In this document: positions 18,467 through 24,291 of the stretch, piece after piece
Numbering within the stretch: position 1 is the stretch's first letter
Layout: every line of letters begins with the position of its first letter
Assembly: GCF_003336805.1 (NCBI RefSeq)
Contig: NZ_QFWJ01000001.1
Coordinates: 470,145 to 534,144, forward strand
Reading direction: 5' to 3'
Length of the DNA: 64,000 bases
Source of the DNA: Marinospirillum perlucidum
Lineage (GTDB): Bacteria > Pseudomonadota > Gammaproteobacteria > Pseudomonadales > Halomonadaceae
Notes under the pieces: generated by a model
The model's input: the letters and a program-made list of their open reading frames with translations, nothing else
Told to the model about the DNA's origin: nothing
The model's database searches: none
Program-made: the position numbers and the translations under genes

Positions 18467-18985
18467 GTGTTTGCAGAAGTGGGCGGCTTGATCATCTCTA
18501 TATCACTTTTGGCTTTTTGTCTGGTGCTCTTTACGTCTTTTCTCATGCGGTATCGCGCCTGTATGGCGGATAAGAATGCAGACGTCCATCGCCTGGAAGT
18601 GCAATTACAGGATAAGCAAACGCAACTGGACAGCTACATCCAGAGAAATCCTGAAAGCTTGATGAAGCTCCTGGCGGAGAGTATTGAAAAAACCTCCCGG
18701 GAGATTGCAGAGCTGAGAGCAGATGAAGCTGACAATGAATTATTAATACAACAAAAAGAAAACCAGCTGCACCGGGTACAGGTGCAAATGACCGAGATCG
18801 CTGATTCCATTCAGGTCACCACCCTGGATTGCCCCACCTGCGGCCTTCCCCTGATTAACAGGAAATTTCACCCGGTTGACGGTTATCTCGCCGGGCATCG
18901 AATCGAGCTGGAAAGCGAATACGTTGAATACCAGTGCGGACTGGCCTTGAAGGATGGTGTGGTGGTTTCCCCTTGTAGGGGATAA
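18467..18985 (+). CDS. Hypothetical membrane-anchored coiled-coil protein with Cys-rich tail
   Basis: 172 aa, not recognised. Residues 7-28 form one membrane helix. Residues of about 38-112 are charged, Gln/Glu/Leu-rich and should form a coiled coil. The C-terminus holds Cys122 and Cys125 (DCPTCG), then Cys157 and Cys170 (YQCG, SPC), a spacing that could bind one zinc like a zinc ribbon. The GTG start at 18467 lacks a good ribosome site, so the start is uncertain. It lies alone between tRNA-Val and a lipoprotein gene, next to the cassette island. Confidence 0.6.
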   Translation: MFAEVGGLIISISLLAFCLVLFTSFLMRYRACMADKNADVHRLEVQLQDKQTQLDSYIQRNPESLMKLLAESIEKTSREIAELRADEADNELLIQQKENQLHRVQVQMTEIADSIQVTTLDCPTCGLPLINRKFHPVDGYLAGHRIELESEYVEYQCGLALKDGVVVSPCRG

Positions 18986-19148
18986 CTGCCGGGGCAATAG
19001 CCTGCTCGTTTAAACCTGCATGAAAAACAAATGTTTTCACTTGCTTACATAAAGTTAACACTTTTGGTAGAATAACCCTTTAGATTCTGGGCTTAAAAAG
19101 TTTCTAGCTCTGCCGGGCTGGTAATTAATGGATTTATAAGGGGTCGCT

Positions 19149-19547
19149 ATGCGTTTTTCATTTATTGGGGTGGTCTTGATGGCGGTTTTCCTGACTGCCT
19201 GTGGGTCCGAGGAACCCCAGGGGTTATTGGAAGATCAGGTTCGTCAGCAAATTCGGCAATATCTGGCTGAAGAATACAGAGACCCTGATGCCATCCGTTT
19301 TCGCAATGAAGGTTTTTCCTCCTACGATCTGGAAACGGCTACCTTTATCGGCGGATTTCTACCCCAGGCCACCAGCTTTATGTTCTGTGGCGAAGTAAAT
19401 GGTAAAAACGAATTTGGGGCCTATACCGGCAACAAAAAATTCGCCCTCATCTATCTGGCCGCAACCGACTCCGAACAGGCCCCGGACATAGATATCGCCT
19501 ACAAGGGTACCCATCTGTATAGTTCTTATTCTCAGGATTGCCGCTAA
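19149..19547 (+). CDS. Hypothetical lipoprotein
   Basis: 132 aa with a type II signal peptide: positive MRFSF, a hydrophobic stretch, and the lipobox LTAC with Cys18. The mature part has DPDAIRFRN and a Cys-containing core (FMFCGEVNGKNEFGAYTG). This resembles small periplasmic proteins that carry a FCGEVNGKN..GGYTG-type motif in gammaproteobacteria, of unknown role. Cys96-97 region and the last Cys (QDCR) may form a disulfide. A ribosome site AAGGGG precedes the ATG. Confidence 0.75.
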   Translation: MRFSFIGVVLMAVFLTACGSEEPQGLLEDQVRQQIRQYLAEEYRDPDAIRFRNEGFSSYDLETATFIGGFLPQATSFMFCGEVNGKNEFGAYTGNKKFALIYLAATDSEQAPDIDIAYKGTHLYSSYSQDCR

Positions 19548-19560
19548 TTCCTGTTATGGC

Positions 19561-19591
19561 TTCTCAGCTGCCTTCTAGAGGTAGCTGAGAA
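19561..19591 (+). terminator. Stem-loop downstream of the lipoprotein gene
   Basis: TTCTCAGCT (19561-19569) pairs with AGCTGAGAA (19583-19591), extended by G-T pairing inwards. No T-run follows, so it is a weak terminator candidate or an mRNA 3'-end stabiliser. Confidence 0.45.
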
Positions 19592-20341
19592 CGACTAGTC
19601 CTCCAAATCCTACCTAGCTTGTTGGCAAGGAAATCATCGCGAAGAGCGCAAGCGCATGCCAAGCCTGCCAATGCCTGATTCGATACCAAGACAGGAAAGC
19701 CGATCAATTCCAGGGAAGGGGTTTTGACTCTCACCTTACTTGATCTCCTGCACTCATTACCGACTGCTCATGCTTTTTGCACGCTTTCTTTCTGGTGAAA
19801 GCACGCTTTTAGCCGTGAATAAATAAAAAAGTATTTAATATCAGTTGGTTGAGAATTCAGAAGAGAAGATAGCGAGCGCACATCTATTCAGGATAGGCGG
19901 CATGCACGGTTTGTCGGGAAAGTTTGATCTGAGTTCTGGTAAATCAGCAGTAGATACAGTAGGTTGGGGGAAAAGGTAGGCAGATATCCAGATCGTGGAA
20001 ACGCGCATGCTTACTATTAAAAGTTTTGTGCACCGCACAATATATAAGTAATTGAAAATTAAGTAAATATTGTATCTTTTGCGCTTAATCAACAGTTAGA
20101 CAAATTTGAACTTTCGTGCAAGGCTTGAAGCCTAAGCGTTGCCGCGAAAGCGAGCTTGCGGCGGACAAAGCGGAGAGCTTCAAGTAGAGCGCAAATTAGT
20201 CAACCCCAGGCGGTGTGGTCGCCCTGATCAGGCAAGGAGTGTTCCAGAGAAATGGAGTTAACTATTCAATTTAAAGACTACCCTGCAGCCTCACAAAACA
20301 ATACGGACCAGCGGACGCTAACGCGCCGCTGACCTATGGTC
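19592..20341. other. Gene-poor region leading into the cassette array
   Basis: About 750 bp with many stops in all frames and an AT-rich centre (19800-20090). No reading frame has a recognisable product; a minus-strand frame at 19841-20092 has no family resemblance. The right third is structured (see 20104-20200). GTTAGAC at 20095-20101 and GTTTTGT at 20023-20029 could be old recombination cores, but no attC hairpin precedes either. I see no integrase gene or fragment here. Confidence 0.5.
20104..20200. repeat. Imperfect palindrome, about 95 bp
   Basis: CTTGAAGC (20124-20131) pairs with GCTTCAAG (20177-20184), and inside it GCCGC (20141-20145) pairs with GCGGC (20158-20162). Outside, TTTCGTGC and GCGCAAA continue the symmetry loosely. 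It could fold as a long hairpin. It resembles an attC in scale but has no matching RYYYAAC and GTTRRRY ends. Confidence 0.45.
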
Positions 20342-20348
20342 GTTAGGC
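20292..20348 (+). other. attC-like site at the upstream edge of the array
   Basis: The right core GTTAGGC (20342-20348) matches the attC R' consensus GTTRRRY and marks the start of the first clear cassette. To its left, GGACCAGCGG and CCGCTGACC pair, with an extra GGTC. The left core is poor: ACAAAAC at 20293-20299 fits only the AAC end. The span of 57 bp is at the lower limit for attC sites. It may be a degenerate attC or the remains of another junction. Confidence 0.55.
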
Positions 20349-20362
20349 TTACAGGAGTATAG

Positions 20363-20860
20363 ATGAACGACGATGAACTTTTACAGCTCCTTTCTCTGAA
20401 GCGTACGTGGCTTGACGATATCGTTGGAGTTTTTCTGAAGCGTCCGAATGGTGTCGCGGAAATCGACGCTGTGGTGGCATCGCTACTCAAGACCGACCGC
20501 AACATGGGTGCCGAGGGCGAGGCGACCGTAACTAGGACAATCAATAACTTCTGCATTAACGCGGGTGATGAAGAGGGGAAGGTACGACACCCAATTTTCG
20601 AACGTATCGGTCCAGCGCAATACCGGCTTCTTACATTCCCGAACGCACCGGACCTTATTGAAGTTCAGAAGATACAGTTCGCTGAACACGCGTATCAGCG
20701 CCTTTGGGAGTTCTTTGTCAGTCATGCTAAGAAGAAGCCCAAGTGGAACGAGCTTACAAAGCGTCAGCGGCTAGAAGCGTTTGCGAGAAATCTCAAGGAA
20801 AACGAACAGTTGCAGAAGTTGCTGGAAGCATACGGGGGGCAACCTCCCCTTACCGTCTAA
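20363..20860 (+). CDS. Cassette-borne hypothetical protein
   Basis: 165 aa, not recognised. The first 75 residues look alpha-helical with a winged-helix-like flow (WLDDIVGVFLKRPNGVAEID, then ATVTRTINNFCINA), ending in RIGPAQYRLL, a beta hairpin often closing a winged helix. The second half is charged and helical (KKKPKWNELTKRQRLEAFARN). A DNA-binding role is possible but not shown. An AGGAG lies five bases before the ATG. The gene begins 15 bp after the recombination core GTTAGGC and ends 8 bp before the attC, the tight packing expected in an integron cassette. Its codon use is less pyrimidine-ending than that of the chromosomal genes around it, which fits acquisition. Confidence 0.72.
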   Translation: MNDDELLQLLSLKRTWLDDIVGVFLKRPNGVAEIDAVVASLLKTDRNMGAEGEATVTRTINNFCINAGDEEGKVRHPIFERIGPAQYRLLTFPNAPDLIEVQKIQFAEHAYQRLWEFFVSHAKKKPKWNELTKRQRLEAFARNLKENEQLQKLLEAYGGQPPLTV

Positions 20861-20868
20861 TCGCAAAG

Positions 20869-20945
20869 GCCTAACCATCGGCTCCAAGCGACCCGGGAGA
20901 GCGGCGCGGCCACTTTCCCGGGCGCCTGAGCCGTGCCGTTCAGGC
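20869..20945 (+). other. attC site of cassette 1, right core displaced by an insertion
   Basis: Left core GCCTAAC (20869-20875). CGGCTC (20879-20884) pairs with GAGCCG (20928-20933), with the AAG bulge typical of the L'' arm. The central stem is CCCGGGA (20892-20898) / TCCCGGG (20916-20922). The right core reads CGTT at 20937-20940 and then runs into a MITE-like element; its other half, TTATGT, is found after that element at 21108-21113. Confidence 0.82.
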
Positions 20946-21105
20946 TGTAGAAAAAACTAAGAGGCCTCAGGTTTTGAGAGTTTTCCGCGCTCCTATGTAA
21001 ATTCTGGAGTTTCTGATGATAAAAAGTGCTCCAGAATTCACGTAGAGTCAGCATTTTTAGTACAAAAAATGATCAATTTTATAGACTGAGGTTTTTCTAC
21101 AGCCT
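20941..21105. mobile_element. MITE-like element inserted in an attC core
   Basis: Terminal inverted repeats AGGCTGTAGAAAAA (20942-20955) and TTTTTCTACAGCCT (21092-21105). An inner inverted repeat AATTCTGGAG (21000-21009) / CTCCAGAATT (21029-21038) lies near the centre. There is no ORF. CGTT precedes it (20937-20940) and follows it (21106-21109), a likely 4-bp target duplication. Removing the element restores the attC right core GTTATGT. Parent transposase family not assigned; it differs from the 143-bp element at 6574. Confidence 0.75.
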
Positions 21106-21116
21106 CGTTATGTGCT

Positions 21117-21145
21117 TTGACACCTGATACGTTACAGGGTACATT
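21117..21145 (+). promoter_or_regulatory. Putative higBA promoter
   Basis: TTGACA at 21117-21122, 17-bp spacer, TACATT at 21140-21145. The expected start of transcription is at or next to the higB ATG (21152), so the transcript would have almost no leader. HigA proteins usually repress their own promoter; the spacer region is the natural place for the operator. Confidence 0.55.
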
Positions 21146-21151
21146 CAAGGG

Positions 21152-21430
21152 ATGATTCGAAGCTTCAAACACAAGGGCTTGGCAAAATTCTTCAAGTCCG
21201 GCAGCACTGCAGGGATTCAGGCCGCTCATGAAAAGAGGCTTCGGCTAATTCTCGGTAGATTGAATGCAGCATCGAATGCCAAAGATATGGACTTACCCGG
21301 TCTTCGCTTGCACGAGCTCTCTGGCAATCGTGCCGGAATCTGGTCAGTGACCGTCAGCGGTAACTGGCGAGTGACTTTCCGGTTCGAAGACGGAGATGCC
21401 GAGATTGTGAACTACGAAGATTATCACTGA
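21152..21430 (+). CDS. higB: HigB-type toxin (type II toxin-antitoxin)
   Basis: 92 aa. RelE/HigB superfamily: [18 protein letters not shown] at the N-terminus, [36 protein letters not shown] in the core and a final ..VNYEDYH. Members are ribosome-dependent mRNA endoribonucleases; the toxin-first order and this start are characteristic of HigBA. The neutralising higA begins 10 bp after. The pair is the cargo of cassette 2; higBA pairs are known as integron cassettes in Vibrio. It is read from a probable promoter inside the cassette, so it does not depend on position in the array. Confidence 0.9.
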   Translation: MIRSFKHKGLAKFFKSGSTAGIQAAHEKRLRLILGRLNAASNAKDMDLPGLRLHELSGNRAGIWSVTVSGNWRVTFRFEDGDAEIVNYEDYH

Positions 21431-21440
21431 GGTACCGCCA

Positions 21441-21728
21441 ATGTTAATGCACAACCCTCCGCACCCGGGTGAAGTGCTGCGAGAGCTTTGTCTTGAGCCC
21501 CTTGGCCTTTCTGTCACAGCAGCAGCAGAGGCATTGGGCGTTAGCCGCAAAACGCTGAGTGCCGTGTTGAATGGCAAGGCCGGCATTAGTCCAGAAATGG
21601 CGATCCGGCTCTCTATCGCTTTCGATACCTCGGCAGAAAGCTGGCTAAATCAGCAGTCCCAATATGAACTTTGGCATGCTGAACAACATCGCAAAGAGCT
21701 CAACGTGAAGAAGCTTGTTGCGGCCTGA
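21441..21728 (+). CDS. higA: HigA-type antitoxin (XRE family)
   Basis: 95 aa. Starts with [20 protein letters not shown], the classic HigA opening. A helix-turn-helix follows ([20 protein letters not shown]), then [24 protein letters not shown] and a charged end. It binds HigB and represses the operon. GAGG lies about seven bases before the ATG at 21441. The stop is six bases before the left core of the cassette's attC. Confidence 0.92.
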   Translation: MLMHNPPHPGEVLRELCLEPLGLSVTAAAEALGVSRKTLSAVLNGKAGISPEMAIRLSIAFDTSAESWLNQQSQYELWHAEQHRKELNVKKLVAA

Positions 21729-21734
21729 GGCAGC

Positions 21735-21812
21735 ACATAACCAAGCCATGCACCGGATGCCAAAACCTCCGCTTCGCTGCGGTTCTGTCACCGGTGATAG
21801 CGGGCGCTAAAG
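21735..21812 (+). other. attC site of the higBA cassette
   Basis: Left core ACATAAC (21735-21741), right core GCTAAAG (21806-21812). CACCGG (21751-21756) pairs with CCGGTG (21791-21796). The centre CCGC/GCGG closes a small hairpin. The left core is the exact reverse complement of the cassette start GTTATGT at 21107-21113. The right core has GCT in place of the GTT needed for strand exchange, so the site may be dead. Confidence 0.78.
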
Positions 21813-21887
21813 CGGGAAATCCGAGTCATGGCACCTGATACCCATCCGTGTCAAAATTAGGTGATACGAGAACGAGAGGTCTTGTCC

Positions 21888-22112
21888 ATGAATCTACAGA
21901 AAATTGAAGACGAGGCGCTACACCTCCCTAAGGAGGAGCGAGCCCAATTGATCCAGCGGTTGGTATTGAGTCTGGAATCTCCTTCTGAGGAGGAGCTTAG
22001 GTCCGATTGGTTGCTTGAGGCTCGCCGTAGAAGCGAAGAGCTCGACAATGGCACAGTACAGGCTGTGTCTGTTGAGGATGTTATGAGGAAGGCCAGAGCA
22101 CTGATCAAATGA
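21888..22112 (+). CDS. Putative addiction-module antitoxin
   Basis: 74 aa from the ATG at 21888, which has GAGAGG nine bases upstream; a GTG at 21861 would add nine residues without a ribosome site. It is of the short antitoxin type often annotated as addiction module component: EDEALHLPKEERAQLIQRLVLSL near the N-terminus, then a helical ..WLLEARRRSEELDNG and a C-terminal VSVEDVMRKARALI. Such proteins bind the toxin with the C-terminal part. It overlaps the toxin start by ATGA and is cargo of cassette 3. Confidence 0.85.
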   Translation: MNLQKIEDEALHLPKEERAQLIQRLVLSLESPSEEELRSDWLLEARRRSEELDNGTVQAVSVEDVMRKARALIK

Positions 22113-22402
22113 ACTATGATTTTCACCCGGCAGCGGAAGCCGAGTTCCTGGAGTCAGTTGGTTATTTCGAATCAAAAGTTCCGGGATTGGGTGGTGCCTT
22201 GATCGAGGAGTTTGAGGCCCTGGCCAATTTAGTTGGCGAGTCACCAAAAGCCTGGCAAGTCGAGCTGCCACCAGATATTCGCAGAGTGCCCCTTCACAGA
22301 TTTCCCCTGTCTATCGTTTACCGAGAAATGTCTGATGGTTTTCAGGTTCTGGCCGTTGCCCATGACCGTCGGCGTCCGCAGTACTGGCTGGGCCGGCTTT
22401 AA
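22109..22402 (+). CDS. RelE/ParE-family toxin
   Basis: 97 aa. FHPAAEAEFLESVGYFESKVPGLG, EEFEALANLVGESP, RRVPLHRFPLSIVYRE and AVAHDRRRPQYW follow the ParE/RelE plan: an alpha-hairpin and a curved beta-sheet ending in a His-Asp-Arg-Arg-Pro stretch. Whether the target is mRNA at the ribosome or DNA gyrase cannot be told from sequence. It pairs with the 74-aa antitoxin by a 4-bp overlap. The stop codon TAA lies within the left core of the attC that follows, so gene and recombination site overlap. Confidence 0.88.
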   Translation: MNYDFHPAAEAEFLESVGYFESKVPGLGGALIEEFEALANLVGESPKAWQVELPPDIRRVPLHRFPLSIVYREMSDGFQVLAVAHDRRRPQYWLGRL

Positions 22403-22474
22403 CAATCAGCTGCACAGCGACCGATTTTCCGCCGCTTCGCGGCTCCAAACCGGCGCGTGAGCCGGGCGTTAAAA
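22397..22474 (+). other. attC site of the relBE-type cassette (end of array)
   Basis: Left core CTTTAAC (22397-22403), right core GTTAAAA (22468-22474), with a central hairpin GCCGC (22431-22435) / GCGGC (22439-22443). The left core answers the cassette start at 21806 with one mismatch. Nothing cassette-like follows; 22475-22665 is non-coding and holds no second site. Confidence 0.78.
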
Positions 22475-22665
22475 ATTCGAAATCCCTCGCTGATTCTTGT
22501 GCTCAAGCAATAAGCTGCCTTCCTAATGCCTGATCAAGTGAATTTCACCAACGCTAAGTGCATCTAGACGCCAAGCATTTGGCTCTAAGCAGCAGCAAAG
22601 CTTTTGCATTCCTTTTCTCTTTATACCATTATTGTACGATACTTGTATTTTGATGGGTGAATCGC

Positions 22666-23397
22666 ATGCAGCAACTGATCGCTGGGGCTGGGCAGGGCAT
22701 CGGTCTTGAGCTGGTGAGGCAATCGCTGGTAGAAAGTCACTGGAAGCGTATTTACGCCCTCTATCGCACGTCCGGTGAGGCCTTGCAGCAATTAGCTGAC
22801 GAAGATTCGCGTTTAATCTGCCTGCAGGTGGATCAGCAGAAGGATGAAGATCTGGCCAAGTTGCCTGAGCAACTGGACGGTAAATTACAGCGGGTCATCA
22901 ATACGGCGGGTCTTTTGCATTCGCAAGCTTTAGGTATCCATCCGGAAAAGAGCCTTCAGCAGCTCAGTCGCCAGGCCCTGCAAGAGGTTATGAGCGTCAA
23001 TGCCATTAATCACCTGCTATTGCTACAGGCGTTACAGCCACGCCTGGCACGTCGGGGGCCTTTGCAGCTGGTATCCTTGTCGGCCAAGGTGGGCAGTATT
23101 GCTGATAACCGCCTGGGGGGCTGGTATGCTTATCGAGCCAGCAAGGCGGCTTTGAATCAGCTGCTGAAAACCCTGTCGATCGAGATGCGGCGTTGGAACC
23201 CCGAAAGTCTGGTTGTTGCCCTGCATCCCGGTACCACGGCCACTGAGCTTTCAGCACCCTTTCAGCAGCGGGTTCCTCCCGAGCAGCTTTTCTCGGTTGA
23301 ACGCACGGCCCGTCAGCTTTTAGAGGTTATGGCCGGTCTGGATGCCGAGGCCAGTGGCGGTTTTTATTCCTGGGATGGAAGCCGCTTGCCCTGGTGA
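22666..23397 (+). CDS. Short-chain dehydrogenase/reductase
   Basis: 243 aa from the ATG at 22666 (GGGTGA upstream); a GTG at 22657 is also possible. The glycine-rich NAD(P)-binding motif is AGAGQGIGLELV, NTAGLLH is the family NNAG variant, and the catalytic set is VSLSA (Ser), WYAYRASKAALNQ (Tyr-x-x-x-Lys), followed by HPGTTATELSAPF. It belongs to the classical or CsgA-like SDRs, whose substrate cannot be told. It is the first gene after the cassette array; the next gene follows by 24 bp and may be cotranscribed. Confidence 0.85.
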   Translation: MQQLIAGAGQGIGLELVRQSLVESHWKRIYALYRTSGEALQQLADEDSRLICLQVDQQKDEDLAKLPEQLDGKLQRVINTAGLLHSQALGIHPEKSLQQLSRQALQEVMSVNAINHLLLLQALQPRLARRGPLQLVSLSAKVGSIADNRLGGWYAYRASKAALNQLLKTLSIEMRRWNPESLVVALHPGTTATELSAPFQQRVPPEQLFSVERTARQLLEVMAGLDAEASGGFYSWDGSRLPW

Positions 23398-23421
23398 AAG
23401 AGGTTTGCGAAAAGAGGTTGG

Positions 23422-24225
23422 ATGGCTACTAAAGAGTATTATCGTCGGGGACCGGATCACCGCCAGGGGCGTTCTCTGGGGTTTGCCGAGCTGCGCCGCC
23501 AGTTTGATTTTCGCAGTATTCGTATTGGACACTGGGTCAGGCCGGAAGAGCAGGCCCAAGCCGCAGTGCATTTCTATGATGCCCTGATGGATTTGATGTG
23601 TCTGCTGCAGGGCAATGAAACCCTGATCACCCTGCGTGGCCAGCTTTCCCTGAGTTATGGCACCGGAGGCCGCCGTGGGGTGGCCGCGCATTATTCCCCG
23701 GCGGAGCGCAATCTGGCTCTGGCCAAGAATGCCGGGCCGGGTAGTTTGGCGCATGAATGGTTTCACGCCCTGGATCACTATCTGGTGCAGCAGCTTTTTG
23801 TGAAGCCGCCCAAGGGGTTCTTTGCTTCCAGCGCCTGGCTGCAGGATCATCCGACCCGCCCGCACCCGATTAATGCCTGTCTTGAAGCTTGTTTTCGCAG
23901 TATTTTCCTGTCTCCCGATGGTCAAGAGCCCAGTGCGCTTTTTCAGGCGTCACTGGCTCAGGATCGCAGTCAGGGCAGTGTTTATTACAGCCTGCCTGAA
24001 GAAATGGCCGCCCGGGCCTTTGAAGCCTATATTCAGGATGCCTGGATTACCAACCATTATCTGGTTAAAGGAAGCCTGCAATCACCGGAAGCCAAGCGTG
24101 GGCTCTATCCGCAAGGGGAGCAGCGCGAAGCCATCAAAGTCGCTTTTGAGGCCTATTTTTCCCGCCTGGGGCCAGCCCTCAGGGCGCAGCAGGAGGCAAG
24201 ATCACATAAAAGTGGCTTGCTGTAG
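23422..24225 (+). CDS. CLCA_X family zincin-like protein
   Basis: 267 aa. The centre holds SLAHEWFHALDHYL: His111, Glu112 and His115 make a zincin HExxH motif, with LDH after it as in polyvalent-protein peptidase domains. The start ..KEYYRRGPDHRQGRSLGFAELRRQFDFRSIRIG and an end with PEEMAARAFEAYIQD match the proteins named CLCA_X in proteobacteria. A metal-dependent peptidase function is likely from the motif but not shown. No signal peptide, so cytoplasmic. AAGAGG precedes the ATG. Confidence 0.75.
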   Translation: MATKEYYRRGPDHRQGRSLGFAELRRQFDFRSIRIGHWVRPEEQAQAAVHFYDALMDLMCLLQGNETLITLRGQLSLSYGTGGRRGVAAHYSPAERNLALAKNAGPGSLAHEWFHALDHYLVQQLFVKPPKGFFASSAWLQDHPTRPHPINACLEACFRSIFLSPDGQEPSALFQASLAQDRSQGSVYYSLPEEMAARAFEAYIQDAWITNHYLVKGSLQSPEAKRGLYPQGEQREAIKVAFEAYFSRLGPALRAQQEARSHKSGLL

Positions 24226-24291
24226 CCGGAAACAACTGTCAATCTTAAGTTACTCTTTTTAAGAATCTTGGGGAAGCTACGAGATTTCAGG

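Larger units (their letters stand above)
20342..22474 (+). mobile_element. Integron cassette array without integrase (CALIN), three cassettes
   Basis: Three head-to-tail units, each with gene(s) on the plus strand followed by an imperfect palindrome of about 77 bp. In each unit the 7-bp core at the start is the reverse complement of the left core of its own terminal palindrome. GTTAGGC (20342) answers GCCTAAC (20869); GTTATGT (21107) answers ACATAAC (21735); GCTAAAG (21806) answers CTTTAAC (22397) with one mismatch. This is what circular cassettes closed by an integron integrase give. Contents: an unknown gene, a higBA pair and a relB/relE-type pair. No integrase gene is visible in the window. 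Confidence 0.82.

Noticed and set aside
19841..20092. 83-codon minus-strand frame in the gene-poor region
   Set aside because: No ribosome site, AT-driven composition and no recognisable domain.
20095..20101. GTTAGAC as another cassette start
   Set aside because: It fits GTTRRRY, but there is no attC hairpin to its left and no matching GTCTAAC to its right.
20252..20332. 26-codon frame starting at ATG 20252 and ending in the first attC-like site
   Set aside because: Too short and without any resemblance to a known peptide; no convincing ribosome site at the proper distance.
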